Below are positions 18,271 to 28,683 of a DNA stretch of 64,000 nucleotides, in pieces. Position 1 is the first letter of the stretch. Each line of letters opens with the position of its first letter. Under the pieces are notes generated by a model. It ran no database searches. It saw only the letters and a list, made by a program, of their open reading frames with translations, and was not told the origin of the DNA. The DNA comes from Ancylobacter aquaticus (GTDB taxonomy: Bacteria; Pseudomonadota; Alphaproteobacteria; Rhizobiales; Xanthobacteraceae), in the NCBI RefSeq assembly GCF_004339465.1, contig NZ_SMFY01000001.1, positions 682,001 through 746,000 of the forward strand, given 5' to 3'. The translations under genes were made by a program, and so were the position numbers.

Positions 18271-18855
18271 ATGGGTGAGTTCAGTATCTCGGCCAGGGCC
18301 GCGCTTGCGGGTGTCGCCGTGCTTGCCGGAAGCGTGCTCGCGCAAGCGCAAACGGCCGCCGGCAAGCCCGGGGCCGATCCGTCCGCCGCGGTCGAACGGG
18401 TGCGCTTCACCGTGCAGCCGGTGGAGGGCGGGCTGATGCGGCTCGACACGGAATCCGGCGCCATGTCGTTCTGCGCCCAGCGTTCCAGCAGTTGGGTCTG
18501 CGAGACGGTGCCCGATGACCGACGGGCGCTGGAGGCGGAGATCGGCCGGCTTCAGGCTCGACTCGAGGCGCTGGAGAAGAACCGCGCTTCCGGCGGCGGG
18601 GGCGTGCCCGACATCATGGCACCACCGCCGGCGACGTCCCCCGATGCCGCCCCACCCGATGCCTCGCCTCCCGCCGCGTCTTCGCCCGATGCAGACGGGG
18701 AACTGCCAGCGCAGGCGCGCCAGCGTTTCGACCAGGCGATCGACCTCGCCGAGCATGCCTTCCAGCGCTTTGTCGAGATGATCGAGCGCCTGCGCAAGGA
18801 CCTGCCGACGGACGGGTCGGCGGCGACCCCGCCCCCCAAGGGCGAGCCCTTCTAG
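18271..18855 (+). CDS. secreted hypothetical protein with coiled coil
   Basis: A 194-residue protein starting at ATG 18271, behind GCAGGAGGG. A signal peptide is visible (AALAGVAVLAGSVLAQAQT). The folded part is about 60 residues and has two cysteines (MSFCAQRSSSWVCETVPDD). A short coiled coil (LEAEIGRLQARLEALEK), a Pro/Ala/Asp-rich linker and a helical end follow. The stop TAG lies at the edge of a family A repeat. I do not recognise the family; the layout (small Cys-paired domain plus coil) is seen in periplasmic proteins of this order. Confidence 0.78.
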   Translation: MGEFSISARAALAGVAVLAGSVLAQAQTAAGKPGADPSAAVERVRFTVQPVEGGLMRLDTESGAMSFCAQRSSSWVCETVPDDRRALEAEIGRLQARLEALEKNRASGGGGVPDIMAPPPATSPDAAPPDASPPAASSPDADGELPAQARQRFDQAIDLAEHAFQRFVEMIERLRKDLPTDGSAATPPPKGEPF

Positions 18856-18905
18856 AGTATTTCCCGCGAAAGTTGACAGGCTTTCGCGACGAGAAAGTGC
18901 TCTAG
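18852..18905. repeat. palindromic intergenic repeat, family A, copy 2
   Basis: An inverted copy of the 5535-5585 element, with the CGCGAAAGTTGACAGGCTTTCGCG core conserved in arm sequence and loop. Both ends carry CTAG. The left TAG ends the plus-strand secreted protein, and the right CTA is the stop of the minus-strand esterase, so one repeat ends two convergent genes. Confidence 0.85.
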
Positions 18906-19894
18906 CAGGTGCCGACAAAGGCGTGGATGCGGGCGAGCGCCTGATCGGCCAGCGAGCCGGGAAAACCGACAAAGACGTGGCAGCCGCCGGGATAGACGGC
19001 GAGCTCGGTGGCGTTGCCGGCGGAAAGCCAGCGCGGCGCCATGAACAGCGTGTCGTCGAGCAGCGCGTCGCGGGTGCCGATGGTGAACAGGGCCGGCGGC
19101 AGGTCCGTAAGATCGGCTTGGAGCGGTGAGACATCGGGAGACGCGACATCGCTGCCTCCGCGCAGATAATGGCCGACGAACACGTTGATGTCCCGCGTGT
19201 TGAGCACCAGCGGCTCGTCGCCCCAGCGCCGCGCGCTCGGTGTCAGCGCGAGATCATAGGCGCCGGCATTGAGATTGGCGGCGCGGAACGCGTTCAGCCC
19301 ATGCCGGTCGCGCAGGCGCAGCAGCGTGGCGACCGCGAGGTTGGCGCCGGCCGATTCCCCGCCAATGGCGAAGCGGTTGGTGCCGAAGCGCGACGGTCCC
19401 TCGCGCAGCAACCAGAGCGCGGCGGCCTCGCAGTCATCGGGCGCGGCCGGGTAGGGGATTTCAGGCGCCAGCCGGTAGTCGACAGAGACCACGGCGAAGC
19501 CCGTGCGCTCGACGAAGCGATGGTTCAGCCCATCATTCTCCCGCGCCGAGCCCAGGCACCAACCGCCGCCATGAATGTGCAGGTAGACGCCCTTGGGCGG
19601 CGCCGGGGGCGTGAGGATACGCAGCGGGATTTGCCCGTGCGGCCCCTCGATCTCGACCACCTTGGCCAATGGGCTCTCGGGCGAGAGCGGGAACGGGCCC
19701 TTGCCTTCGAGGCGCAGCTTGCGCAGCATCGCCATCGGAAACACCCAGCGGTCGGGCACGGCGCCAAGCGCTTTGATGATGCTCGCATTCACCGCGCGCG
19801 TGTCGGGGGCGATGGCGGCCGGGTCGAACAGGGCGGGATCGACCGCCAGCGGGGCGGCGGCGCGCATCGGCACCGGGGAAGGCTTTGAACTCAT
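18902..19894 (-). CDS. alpha/beta hydrolase, hormone-sensitive-lipase family
   Basis: A 330-residue esterase. The oxyanion-hole motif HIHGGGWCLGS is near residue 108. The nucleophile serine is in the GESAG motif (GGESAGANLAV) near 180. The acid Asp is in IGTRDALLDD and the His in GGCHVFVGFP. Together these make a full catalytic triad of the HSL (family IV) type. The start chosen is ATG at 19894; a TTG at 19900 has a better-spaced GGAG and is possible. The stop is inside a repeat. The natural ester substrate is unknown. Confidence 0.9.
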   Translation of the reverse strand: MSSKPSPVPMRAAAPLAVDPALFDPAAIAPDTRAVNASIIKALGAVPDRWVFPMAMLRKLRLEGKGPFPLSPESPLAKVVEIEGPHGQIPLRILTPPAPPKGVYLHIHGGGWCLGSARENDGLNHRFVERTGFAVVSVDYRLAPEIPYPAAPDDCEAAALWLLREGPSRFGTNRFAIGGESAGANLAVATLLRLRDRHGLNAFRAANLNAGAYDLALTPSARRWGDEPLVLNTRDINVFVGHYLRGGSDVASPDVSPLQADLTDLPPALFTIGTRDALLDDTLFMAPRWLSAGNATELAVYPGGCHVFVGFPGSLADQALARIHAFVGTC

Positions 19895-20013
19895 AGGCAA
19901 GCGACACTCCGGAAAGGGCGTGGCGAAGGACCTGTCATCAGGGGCTGATCGGGTCTATCCAAGCCTAGCTGGCGCGCTACGTCCAGCGCGCAAGGGTGAC
20001 AGGAGGCATGCCG

Positions 20014-20478
20014 ATGGCGCGGATCCGGCAGGGCGACGTGCTTGAAAGCGCGGTGACGCGGCGGTTCACGAGCCTTCTCGCGGTGGACACTAACGGGCGC
20101 GGCTTTACTGAAATCACCGAGGCGGTGGCGGCGTTTCTGGCCGATATAGCGGCGAGCGAGGGCGAGGTGACGGTGTTCTGCCGGCACACCTCCGCCTCGC
20201 TCACCCTTCAGGAGAACGCCGATCCTGATGTGAAGACCGACCTTCTCACCGCATTTGAGCGGCTGGCGCCGGACCATGCGGGCTGGGTGCATGATCTTGA
20301 GGGGCCCGACGACATGCCCGCCCATATCAAGGCGGTGCTCACCGGCGTCCATCTCGCCGTGCCTGTCATTGGCGGGCGCATGGCGCTCGGCACCTGGCAG
20401 GGGCTCTATCTCGTCGAGCACCGGGTGCGGCCGCACCGGCGCGAATTGGTTGTGGCGTTTGTCGGCGAGGCCCACTAA
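20014..20478 (+). CDS. YjbQ family protein
   Basis: A 154-residue protein of the YjbQ/UPF0047 family, annotated elsewhere as secondary thiamine-phosphate synthase. Marks of the family are VTVFCRHTSASLTLQENADPD, DDMPAHIKAVLTGVHLAVPV and GRMALGTWQGLYLVEHR, including the conserved histidines and aspartates. Two other in-frame starts lie upstream (GTG 19996, ATG 20008). The ATG at 20014 is preferred because AGGAGG is 7 bases before it. The physiological role is not settled. Confidence 0.92.
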   Translation: MARIRQGDVLESAVTRRFTSLLAVDTNGRGFTEITEAVAAFLADIAASEGEVTVFCRHTSASLTLQENADPDVKTDLLTAFERLAPDHAGWVHDLEGPDDMPAHIKAVLTGVHLAVPVIGGRMALGTWQGLYLVEHRVRPHRRELVVAFVGEAH

Positions 20479-20616
20479 AGGTCGAGCATTGACCTGCGAT
20501 CGGGCCGCTGCGGGCCTGCCGGCCTCGCGGCTTGCGGTGGCGGTCCGTCCGCACCATGATCGCGGCGCCGGCCTGCGCCGAGAGCGGGTCTGTGCAGGTG
20601 GAAGGGGCCGCTGCGC

Positions 20617-21294
20617 GTGGATACGACGACGAGTTTCCGGCTGGTGATCGCCGACGATCACCCGCTGTTCCGGGGCGCGCTGCGTGAGGCGGTGTCCCGC
20701 CAGTTTCCGGCGGCGGAGCTGTTCGAGGCCGGTGGCTTCGAGGACCTTCAGGCGCTGCTGGAGCGCGAGAGCGATCTCGATCTCATCCTGCTCGACCTCA
20801 CCATGCCCGGCGTGCGCGGCTTTTCCGGGCTGATGTACTTACGCGCGCAATATCCCGGCATTCCGGTGGTGGTGGTTTCCGCCAACGAGGAATCCAGCGT
20901 CATCCGCAACTGCATGGAATTCGGCGCCTCGGGCTTCATCCCCAAGACCAGCGCGGTGGAAACCATGCGCGAGGCCATCGCCGCCGTGCTGGAGGGCCGC
21001 ACCTGGACCCCGCCGGATGTCGACCTCGCCGGCGGCTCCGACAAGGAGACGCAGGCCCTCGTCTCCCGCCTCGCCACGCTGACCCCGCAGCAGGTGCGGG
21101 TGCTGATGATGCTGTCCGAAGGGCTGCTGAACAAGCAGATCGCCTATGAGCTCGGCGTCTCCGAGGCGACGGTGAAGGCGCATGTCTCCGCCATATTGCA
21201 GAAGCTCGGGGTGGAGAGCCGTACGCAGGCGGTGATCGCCGCCTCCAAGATCGAGGGCGGCACCTGGGCGCAGGGTTCGCAGCCGGCGGGGTGA
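20617..21294 (+). CDS. LuxR-family response regulator, CrbR/ErdR-like
   Basis: A 225-residue two-component regulator starting at a GTG. The receiver domain (about 8-125) has the acidic pocket IADDHPL, the phosphorylated Asp in LILLDLTMPG and the Lys in GFIPKTSAVE. The LuxR helix-turn-helix is at the end (LTPQQVRVLMMLSEGLLNKQ, then GVSEATVKAHVSAIL). A transporter-fused hybrid kinase of the CrbS/MxtR type is encoded 1.4 kb away. In Pseudomonas and Vibrio such kinases work with a LuxR-type partner to control acetate use. Partnership here is inferred. Confidence 0.88.
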   Translation: MDTTTSFRLVIADDHPLFRGALREAVSRQFPAAELFEAGGFEDLQALLERESDLDLILLDLTMPGVRGFSGLMYLRAQYPGIPVVVVSANEESSVIRNCMEFGASGFIPKTSAVETMREAIAAVLEGRTWTPPDVDLAGGSDKETQALVSRLATLTPQQVRVLMMLSEGLLNKQIAYELGVSEATVKAHVSAILQKLGVESRTQAVIAASKIEGGTWAQGSQPAG

Positions 21295-21499
21295 GGGCAC
21301 GCGCGGCGCCAACGTCGCGGCAATCCCCAGCACGTGCCGGCTCGCGACCTTCACGCCAGCGCCGACGCCGAAACGAACGGACCCTATTCTTGCCTTGCCC
21401 CGGCCCTATATAGCGCATGTGGCGGTGAGCGCCGCGACGCATTCCACGAATGCCCCAGTTGGTGGGGTTTCCGCGTCGTCTTAGAGACTGAGAGACATC

Positions 21500-22687
21500 T
21501 TGCGCCAAGACATACTGCGCGAAGACATGCCGCGCCACGGCACCGGGCTTCCCCCCATCGCCGGCTGGACCGAGGCGGAGCGCTTCGCCGCCCTCGAAAG
21601 CTATCAAATCCTGGATACCCCGCGCGAGCAGGATTTCGACGATCTGGCGCAGATCGCCTCTCAGGTCTGCGGGACGCCGATCGCGGTGGTGAACCTGGTT
21701 GGCACGACGCGGCAATGGTTCAAGGCCGAGGTTGGTCTCGGCGTCCGGGAGACGCCACTGGAAACCTCCTTCTGCGGTCAGGCGATCCTGGCAGCGGACA
21801 TGCTGATCATTCCGGATGCGACAAAGGATTCGCGGTTCGACTGCAATCCGCTGGTTACGGGCGCGCCCGGCCTGCGGTTTTATGCCGGCGCCTTGCTGAC
21901 GACGCCGAGTGGCCTGCCGATCGGGACGATGTGCGTTCTCGACTTCCGGCCCCGCCAGCTTGACGAGCATCAGATCCGCACCCTGAAGCTGCTCGCCCGC
22001 CAGGCCATGACGCAGCTCGAACTGCGCAAGTCGCTGGCTGAGAAGGAAGCCGCCATCCGCGAGCAGGAGGCGACTGCCGAACAGCAGCGTCTTCTGACAT
22101 TCGAGCTGAAGCATCGCATGAAGAACATGCTGGCGATGGTGCAGGCCATTGCCAACCAGACGATCCGATCCGGCGTGACGGTGGAGGACGCCCGCTCGAC
22201 CTTCGCCGCCCGGCTTGGGGCTCTGAGCAACGCACAGGATATCCTGACTCAAATGACATGGACCCGTGCCTCGGTCCGCGATGTCGTGCAGAGCGCCCTG
22301 TCGCCCCATGGCGTGAACGGCGGCCGCTTCCTGATCGAGGGCCCCGACATCGGCCTGTCGTCGCGGTGCAGCCTCGGCCTGTCGCTGGCGCTGCACGAAC
22401 TCGCGACCAACGCAGCCAAATACGGTGCGCTGTCGAATGAGCTGGGCGTCGTCGAGATCACCTGGTCGATCGACCGATCGGGGTCTTCGCCCGAATTCCA
22501 TTTTCAGTGGGCGGAGCGATCCGGCCCGCCGGTGTCGCCGCCGACCCGACAGGGATTTGGCTCGCGCATCATCGAGCGCTTTCTGGGCGACTATTTTCGC
22601 GGCACCGCGACACTGAGCTACGCCCCCACCGGCGTCGTCCTCTCGCTGCGCGCCCCGCTTTCCGCGCTCAGCGACGCGGAGGGCTGA
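21500..22687 (+). CDS. GAF-domain HWE-family sensor histidine kinase
   Basis: About 395 residues from a TTG start at 21500 (GAGAG eight bases upstream); an ATG at 21527 is the alternative. Residues 25-170 form a GAF domain, from RFAALESYQILDTPREQDFD through LETSFCGQAIL to LPIGTMCVLD. A coiled linker leads to the HWE dimerisation domain with the phospho-acceptor histidine in FELKHRMKNMLAMVQAI. The ATPase has the N-box LALHELATNAAKYGAL and G-box-like GFGSRIIER. It appears soluble, so the signal is cytosolic. HWE kinases often act in general stress or light responses; its partner is unknown. Confidence 0.9.
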   Translation: MRQDILREDMPRHGTGLPPIAGWTEAERFAALESYQILDTPREQDFDDLAQIASQVCGTPIAVVNLVGTTRQWFKAEVGLGVRETPLETSFCGQAILAADMLIIPDATKDSRFDCNPLVTGAPGLRFYAGALLTTPSGLPIGTMCVLDFRPRQLDEHQIRTLKLLARQAMTQLELRKSLAEKEAAIREQEATAEQQRLLTFELKHRMKNMLAMVQAIANQTIRSGVTVEDARSTFAARLGALSNAQDILTQMTWTRASVRDVVQSALSPHGVNGGRFLIEGPDIGLSSRCSLGLSLALHELATNAAKYGALSNELGVVEITWSIDRSGSSPEFHFQWAERSGPPVSPPTRQGFGSRIIERFLGDYFRGTATLSYAPTGVVLSLRAPLSALSDAEG

Positions 22688-22695
22688 ACGCCTCC

Positions 22696-25600
22696 TCACT
22701 CCGCCGCTGCCCTCGCCGCGCGGCACTGGGCAAGGAGCGCGCGTAGCGCGGCCGGGCGCACCGGCTTGTTCAGCACTTCCATCTCGGTCGCCCGTGCGCC
22801 GTCGCGCACGCGCTTGGAGCGGTCGGCGGTAATCAGCACCGCCGGCAGGCCCTGGCCGAGCTTCCAGCGCAGCTGCTTGGCGGCGTCGATGCCGTCGCCC
22901 GTGTCGAGATGATAGTCGACCAGCAGCACGTCGGGCGGGGTGCGCCGCTCGCGCAGCATGGCCAGCGCCTCGTCGATTCCCGGGGCTTTCAGCACCTCGC
23001 AGCCCCAGCCGCTGAGCAGCGTCTCCATGCCATCGAGAATGGCCGGGTCGTTGTCGATGCACAGAACGCAGAGCCCTTGCAGGCTTGCCAGCGGCACGCT
23101 CGCGCGCGGCGAGGGCGTCGCGCGGGCGGGGATGGCCGGGGCCGTGGGCAATTCCACCGTGAAGACCGAGCCCTTGCCGGGCACCGAGGACAGGGCGATA
23201 GTGTGGCCGAGCACCCGGGCGATGCGCTCGACGATGGACAGACCGAGCCCCAGCCCCCGCGCCGCCCGCGCGCCTTCGTCCAGCCGCTGGAACTCCTTGA
23301 AGATCAGCTTCTGCTTGCCCGGCGGCACCCCGACCCCGGTGTCCAGCACCTGGATGCGCAGCTTGCCGCGCCGGCGCCGCACACCCACCAGCACCCGGCC
23401 GCGTGGCGTGTATTTGAGGGCGTTCGACACGAGGTTCTGCAACAGGCGGCGCAGCAGCCGCCGGTCGGAGCGCACGGCGGCCGAACTTGGCACGAAGGTC
23501 AGACGCAGCCCCTTCTCCATCGCCATCGGCGCGAATTCGACGTCGAGCTGGCGGAAGATCTCGTCCAGTCGCAGCGCGGCGAATTCCGGCTTGTGGGCGC
23601 CAGCGTCAAGCCGCGAAATGTCGAGCAGCGCGCCCAGGATCTCTTCCACCGCCTCCAGCGAGGCATCGACATTGCGGGCGAGGCGGGCCTCGTCGCCGAC
23701 CTCGGCGCGCTCGACCAGGCTGGTGGCGTAAAGCCGGGCCGCGTTCAACGGCTGCAAAATATCGTGGCTGGCGGCAGCAAGGAAGCGGGTTTTCGAGATG
23801 TTGGCCTCGTCCGCTTCGGATTTCGCCTGCGCCAGCTGGGCGTTGAGGTTTTCCAGCGCCTTGGTGCGCTCGCGCACGCGCCGTTCCAGCGTCTCGTTGG
23901 CGCGCTCCAGCGCTTCGGCCGCCTCCACTGTCGGGGTGATGTCGGTGAAGGTCACGACCACCCCGCCATCCGGCATGGTGCTGACGCGCACCTCCATCAC
24001 CACGCCGCGCGGGGCGAGGCGTTCCTGGAACGCGACATTGCGCCGGGCGTAGCGCGAGAGCTTCTCGCGCACGATCTCCTCCACCGGCCCGGCGCCGAAC
24101 TGGCCGGCGGTGGCGTTGAAGCGGATGATCTGGTCGATCCCCACCCCGATGCGCAGGATTTCCGGCGGCAGGTCCAGCATTTCGCCGAACTGGCGGTTCC
24201 AGGTGACGAGCCGGAGGTCGCGGTCGAACACCGCGATGCCCTGGCGCACATGGTCGAGCGCGGTCTGCAGGATCTCGCGATTGTACTGGATGGCGGCGGA
24301 CGCATCGTCCAGCAGCTTGAGCGCCGCCTTGGTGGAGACGGTGCGCTTTCGCAGCATCAGCGACAGCACGAGTCGCGAGGAGGCGGCGCCGATGGCCGAG
24401 GCGAGCAGGTGCTCGGCATAGCGGATGAGCTGGAAATCGGCCTCGCGTCCCGGCTCCAGCGAGACCCCGCGCATTGCCGCGACGCTCTCGAAGGAGGCGC
24501 GGGTGCGCTCCTCTCCGAGATAGCGCGCGACGGTGGCGATGAGTTCGCCCACCGTCACCGGCGAGCGCCATAGCCGGAAGCTCGGGGCGGAGGGCACGTG
24601 CTCGCTCTGCACGAACACGCTGGCCTGCAGCCGTTCGATCGGGGTGGGCCGGCGGAGCATGGAAGCGGCAAAGAACACCAGCACGTTGACGGTGAGGCTC
24701 CACAGCACGCCATGCACCAGCGGGCTCGCCTGCACGCCGAGCAGGGCCTGCGGGCGCAGGAAGGCGAGGCCCATCGGCCCGTCGCTCACCAGCGCCGGGC
24801 TGAACAGGCCGGCATCGACGAGATTGGGCAGCAGCAGCGTATAGGCCCAGAGCGCGATGCCGGCGGCGATGCCGGCGAGCGCGCCGAGCCCGGTGCCGCG
24901 CCGCCAGACCAGGCCGATCAGCAGCGCCGGGCCGAACTGGGCGACGGCGGCGAAGGACAGGAGGCCGATCTGCGCCAGCTGCGCCTCGCCGGTGACGCGG
25001 TAGTAGAGATAGGCCAGCAGCAGGATGGCGAAGATGGCGATGCGCCGCACCGTGAGCAGGCGGTGGCCCATGTCGACATGGTCGGACGAGGCACCGGCCC
25101 GCCCGCTCTCGTCGCCCTCGCGCAGCCGCCGGCCGCGCACCATCAGCGGCATGAAGATGTCGTTCGACACCATGACGGCGAGCGCCACCGTCTCGACGAT
25201 CACCATCGCGGTGGCGGCGGAGAGGCCGCCGACAAAGGCCACCAGCGACATCACCTGCGCGCCCGCCGACAGCGGCAGCGTGACCACATACATGTCGCCG
25301 TCAATGAAGCCGGGTGGAAAGGCGATGAGGCCGGCGACGGCGATGGGGATGACGAACAGGTTGATGAGCACGAGATAGAGCGGGAACAGCCACCGCGCGG
25401 TGCGGATCTCGTTCTCGGACGTGTTCTCCACCACGGCGACGTGGAACTGGCGCGGCAGCAGTAGGATGGCGAGCGCCGAGAGCAGCGTCATTGCCGCCCA
25501 GCTGCCCAGGGTGAAGCCATCCGTCAGCACCGGCAGCACGCCCTTCTCGGCGGCCTTCTCGAACAGGTCCCACGGGCCGGCGAACATGCCGAAGACGACG

Positions 25601-26235
25601 AACAGCCCCACCGCCAGAAAGCTGACCAGCTTGACGATGGATTCCGTCGCCACCGCCAGCATCAGCCCTTCCTGATGCTCCGTAGCATCGATATGGCGGG
25701 TGCCGAACAGCACGGCGAACACCGCCATCGCCACCGCGACGGTCAGCGCCAGATCGCCCACCAGAGGGTAATGCAGCCCCAGCCCGTCGAAATCGCCGAG
25801 CATGGCGAGAAGGGCGGCGGAAACCGCCTTGAGCTGGAGGGCGATGTAGGGCAGCGAGCCGACAATGGCGACGCAGGCCACCAGCGCCGCCACGCCCTGG
25901 CTCTTGCCGTAGCGGGCGGCGACGAAATCGGCGATCGAGGTGATGTTCTGCGCCTTGGCGAGGCGCACCACGCGCAGCAGGAACGGCGTGCCCAGCGCGA
26001 AGACCAGGATCGGCCCGATATAGATGGTCAGGAAGTTGATGCCCTGCGTGGTGGCGAGGCCGACCGAGCCGAAGAAGGTCCAGGAGGTGCAGTAGACCGC
26101 CAGCGAGAGCGAATAGATATAGGGCCGCCCCTCGCGCCCACGCCGCGGCAGGCGCCGGTCGCCGAAGCTCGCCACGGCGAAGAGAAAGCCGATATAGACG
26201 AGCGCAACGGCGATGATCGACCATGCCTGAAGCAT
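22696..26235 (-). CDS. SSF-fused hybrid histidine kinase/response regulator, CrbS/MxtR-like
   Basis: A 1179-residue membrane sensor starting at ATG 26235 behind GGGAGAG. Residues 1 to about 480 are a sodium:solute symporter-like domain with about 13 helices ([38 protein letters not shown]). A STAC-like linker follows ([17 protein letters not shown]), then PAS ([19 protein letters not shown]), HisKA ([18 protein letters not shown]), an ATPase domain ([16 protein letters not shown]) and a C-terminal receiver with Asp in [10 protein letters not shown]. The architecture matches CrbS/MxtR kinases linked to acetate or small carbon compound sensing. The LuxR-type regulator at 20617 is the likely target. 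Confidence 0.9.
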   Translation of the reverse strand: MLQAWSIIAVALVYIGFLFAVASFGDRRLPRRGREGRPYIYSLSLAVYCTSWTFFGSVGLATTQGINFLTIYIGPILVFALGTPFLLRVVRLAKAQNITSIADFVAARYGKSQGVAALVACVAIVGSLPYIALQLKAVSAALLAMLGDFDGLGLHYPLVGDLALTVAVAMAVFAVLFGTRHIDATEHQEGLMLAVATESIVKLVSFLAVGLFVVFGMFAGPWDLFEKAAEKGVLPVLTDGFTLGSWAAMTLLSALAILLLPRQFHVAVVENTSENEIRTARWLFPLYLVLINLFVIPIAVAGLIAFPPGFIDGDMYVVTLPLSAGAQVMSLVAFVGGLSAATAMVIVETVALAVMVSNDIFMPLMVRGRRLREGDESGRAGASSDHVDMGHRLLTVRRIAIFAILLLAYLYYRVTGEAQLAQIGLLSFAAVAQFGPALLIGLVWRRGTGLGALAGIAAGIALWAYTLLLPNLVDAGLFSPALVSDGPMGLAFLRPQALLGVQASPLVHGVLWSLTVNVLVFFAASMLRRPTPIERLQASVFVQSEHVPSAPSFRLWRSPVTVGELIATVARYLGEERTRASFESVAAMRGVSLEPGREADFQLIRYAEHLLASAIGAASSRLVLSLMLRKRTVSTKAALKLLDDASAAIQYNREILQTALDHVRQGIAVFDRDLRLVTWNRQFGEMLDLPPEILRIGVGIDQIIRFNATAGQFGAGPVEEIVREKLSRYARRNVAFQERLAPRGVVMEVRVSTMPDGGVVVTFTDITPTVEAAEALERANETLERRVRERTKALENLNAQLAQAKSEADEANISKTRFLAAASHDILQPLNAARLYATSLVERAEVGDEARLARNVDASLEAVEEILGALLDISRLDAGAHKPEFAALRLDEIFRQLDVEFAPMAMEKGLRLTFVPSSAAVRSDRRLLRRLLQNLVSNALKYTPRGRVLVGVRRRRGKLRIQVLDTGVGVPPGKQKLIFKEFQRLDEGARAARGLGLGLSIVERIARVLGHTIALSSVPGKGSVFTVELPTAPAIPARATPSPRASVPLASLQGLCVLCIDNDPAILDGMETLLSGWGCEVLKAPGIDEALAMLRERRTPPDVLLVDYHLDTGDGIDAAKQLRWKLGQGLPAVLITADRSKRVRDGARATEMEVLNKPVRPAALRALLAQCRAARAAAE

Positions 26236-26393
26236 GCACTCTCCCGGCGGCGTGGAGCCGCTGCCTTTATGCGCCGGGTGCGCGGCGTCCGGCAAGCGCG
26301 GTGCGCGCGGCGGCGGCCGCATCTTCCGGAGTTGCGGGCCGGCGCGCGGCGTATCACAGTGGCCCGCACTGGGTGAAGCAAACCGGGGGCGTC

Positions 26394-26864
26394 ATGAGCA
26401 CGGTTCTTAAGGAATTCCGCGAATTTGCGGTGAAGGGCAATGTCGTCGATCTCGCCATCGGCGTGATCATCGGCGCTGCTTTCGGGCAGATCGTCTCCTC
26501 GATCGTCACCGACCTGTTCATGCCCGTCGTCGGCGCCGTGTTCGGGGGGCTCGATTTCTCGAACTACTTTGTCGGGCTGTCGTCCAGCGTCACCGCCAAC
26601 TCGCTCGCCGCCGCGCGTGAGCAGGGCGCGGTGTTTGCCTATGGCCACTTCCTCACTGTGGTCATCAATTTCCTCGTCATCGCCTGGATTCTCTTTCTGG
26701 TGGTGAAGGGCATCAACCGCCTGCGCCGCAACGCCGCGAAGGAGCCGCCGGCGCCCGCGCCGCCGACCAAGGAGGAGGTGCTTCTGGCGGAAATCCGCGA
26801 CATTCTCGCCCGGAAGGCCGAGACCGCCCCCGCCGCCCCCGCCGCGCCTCCGCCGGCCGTGTGA
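26394..26864 (+). CDS. mscL: large-conductance mechanosensitive channel
   Basis: A 156-residue inner-membrane channel that opens under hypo-osmotic shock. The N-terminal helix and TM1 are clear ([20 protein letters not shown], then [18 protein letters not shown]). TM2 is [20 protein letters not shown]. The cytoplasmic end ([18 protein letters not shown]) forms the C-terminal helix, followed by a Pro/Ala tail slightly longer than usual. The start is ATG 26394. Confidence 0.97.
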   Translation: MSTVLKEFREFAVKGNVVDLAIGVIIGAAFGQIVSSIVTDLFMPVVGAVFGGLDFSNYFVGLSSSVTANSLAAAREQGAVFAYGHFLTVVINFLVIAWILFLVVKGINRLRRNAAKEPPAPAPPTKEEVLLAEIRDILARKAETAPAAPAAPPPAV

Positions 26865-26954
26865 GGCCGGTTCAGGCGGCACGAGACAGGCTGGAGCCCC
26901 TTCCGATCGGGTGGGGTCGCCTGATAGGAAGCGGGCTCCGCAATCAGCAAGCCG

Positions 26955-27006
26955 AAGCCTTTTCTCGGCGCGAAAGTCTATCAACCTTCGCGCAAAATGC
27001 CCTAGA
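26955..27006. repeat. palindromic intergenic repeat, family A, copy 3
   Basis: A diverged copy in the same orientation as copy 1: TTTTCTCGGCGCGAAAGTC, then TATCAA and CTTCGCGCAAAATGCCCTAG. The inner stem has a mismatch here. It separates mscL from the rfb operon and does not end a gene. Confidence 0.75.
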
Positions 27007-27038
27007 AGCGCGGGAGTTCCCGTCGAGTGCAGAGCGAC

Positions 27039-27614
27039 ATGACGACCTTCACCCGCCTTGCCATTCCCGATGTCATTCTCGTCCAGCCGGTCCGGCGCGG
27101 CGACGACCGGGGGTATTTCTGCGAGACCTACAAGAAGCCGGAATTCGACGCCTTCGGCATCGACATCGCCTTCGTGCAGGACAATGAATCGCTCTCGCGG
27201 GAGGTCGGCGTGGTGCGAGGTCTGCACTTCCAGACACCGCCCATGGCGCAGGCCAAGCTGGTGCGGGCGGTGCGCGGCGCCATTTTCGACGTAGCGGTCG
27301 ACATCCGGAAGGGCTCGCCGACCTATGGTCAGTGGGTTGCGGCGACGCTGACCGCCGCCGGGGGGGAGCAATTGCTGGTGCCGCACGGCTTCGCCCATGG
27401 CTTCTGTACACTGGAGCCGGACACGCTGGTCGCCTACAAGGTCGATGCCCCCTATGCGCCGGCCAACGATGCCGGCATTCGCTGGGACGATCCTGCGCTC
27501 GGCATCGACTGGCCGGTAGCGCCCGGGGCAGCGATCCTGTCGGGCAAGGACCGGGCCGCGCCACTGCTGCACGACTATGCGACGCCCTTCACCCTTGAGC
27601 CGGCCGGAGCGTGA
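27039..27614 (+). CDS. rfbC: dTDP-4-dehydrorhamnose 3,5-epimerase
   Basis: Third step of dTDP-L-rhamnose synthesis. The protein is 191 residues from ATG 27039 (GTG at 27027 possible). Cupin-fold signatures are [35 protein letters not shown] with the catalytic His, [20 protein letters not shown] and [13 protein letters not shown]. The end, [15 protein letters not shown], is typical. First gene of the rfbCBDA operon, 4 bases from rfbB. Confidence 0.97.
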   Translation: MTTFTRLAIPDVILVQPVRRGDDRGYFCETYKKPEFDAFGIDIAFVQDNESLSREVGVVRGLHFQTPPMAQAKLVRAVRGAIFDVAVDIRKGSPTYGQWVAATLTAAGGEQLLVPHGFAHGFCTLEPDTLVAYKVDAPYAPANDAGIRWDDPALGIDWPVAPGAAILSGKDRAAPLLHDYATPFTLEPAGA

Positions 27615-27618
27615 GGCC

Positions 27619-28683
27619 ATGAGCGTTCCCGCCCAGCGCGTTCTCGTCACCGGCGGCGCCGGCTTCATCGGCTCGGCCGTGGTGCGCCGTCTGGTACGGC
27701 AGGGCCGGCAGGTGCTGACCTATGACAAGCTCACCTATGCGGGAAACCTTGCCTCGCTGGCCGAGGTGCACAACCTGCCTGGCCACAGCTTCGTCGAGGC
27801 CGATATCTGCGACGGCACCGCCTTCCGCACCGCGCTGGCGGAGTTCCGGCCCGACCTCGTGATGCACCTCGCCGCCGAGTCGCATGTCGACCGCTCGATC
27901 GACGGGCCGGGCGACTTCATCCGCACCAACATCGTCGGCACCTACACCCTGCTGGAAGAGGCGCTGGCCTATTGGCGCGGGCTGGACGGGCCGGCGCGCG
28001 GGCGCTTCCGCTTCCACCACATCTCCACCGACGAGGTGTTCGGCACGCTCGGCGCGGAAGGGCTGTTCCATGAGGACACGCCCTACCAGCCCAATTCGCC
28101 CTATTCGGCCTCCAAGGCCTCCTCGGACCATCTGGTGCGGGCCTGGTTCCACACCTATGGGCTGCCGGTGGTGATGTCGAACTGCTCGAACAATTACGGG
28201 CCGTATCATTTCCCGGAAAAGCTGATCCCGCTCACCATCCTCAACGCGCTGGAAGGCGCGCCGCTGCCGGTCTATGGCAAGGGCGAGAATGTGCGCGACT
28301 GGCTCTATGTCGACGACCACGCGGCGGCCCTCGACCTCATCGCCACGCGCGGTCGGCCGGGCGAGAGCTACAATGTCGGCGGCAATAATGAGCGCCGGAA
28401 CATCGACGTGGTGCGCACCATCTGCACCATCATGGACCGGCTGGTGCCCGACCCTCGCCTCGGCGCGCGCGAAAAGCTCATCAGCTTCGTCACCGACCGC
28501 CCCGGCCATGATGCGCGCTACGCGATCGACGCCGGCAAGCTGCAGCGCGAACTCGGCTGGGTGCCGGCGGAGACCTTCGAGAGCGGCATCGAGAAGACCG
28601 TGCGCTGGTATCTCGACAATCCGGGCTGGTGGGAGCCGCTGAAGGCCCGCTACGCCCGCCAGCGCATCGGGCTCGCGACATGA
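27619..28683 (+). CDS. rfbB: dTDP-glucose 4,6-dehydratase
   Basis: Converts dTDP-glucose to dTDP-4-keto-6-deoxyglucose. The protein is 354 residues. The NAD-binding motif [14 protein letters not shown] is at the N-terminus. [12 protein letters not shown] and the catalytic region ISTDEVFG, then [14 protein letters not shown] (YxxxK), follow. [17 protein letters not shown] and [12 protein letters not shown] are also diagnostic. The stop overlaps the rfbD start (ATGA). dTDP-rhamnose normally feeds lipopolysaccharide or exopolysaccharide. Confidence 0.97.
   Translation: MSVPAQRVLVTGGAGFIGSAVVRRLVRQGRQVLTYDKLTYAGNLASLAEVHNLPGHSFVEADICDGTAFRTALAEFRPDLVMHLAAESHVDRSIDGPGDFIRTNIVGTYTLLEEALAYWRGLDGPARGRFRFHHISTDEVFGTLGAEGLFHEDTPYQPNSPYSASKASSDHLVRAWFHTYGLPVVMSNCSNNYGPYHFPEKLIPLTILNALEGAPLPVYGKGENVRDWLYVDDHAAALDLIATRGRPGESYNVGGNNERRNIDVVRTICTIMDRLVPDPRLGAREKLISFVTDRPGHDARYAIDAGKLQRELGWVPAETFESGIEKTVRWYLDNPGWWEPLKARYARQRIGLAT

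Noticed and set aside
22909-24573. 554-codon plus-strand frame inside the hybrid kinase gene
   Set aside because: Antisense shadow of the PAS/HisKA/ATPase region, with no recognisable domain.
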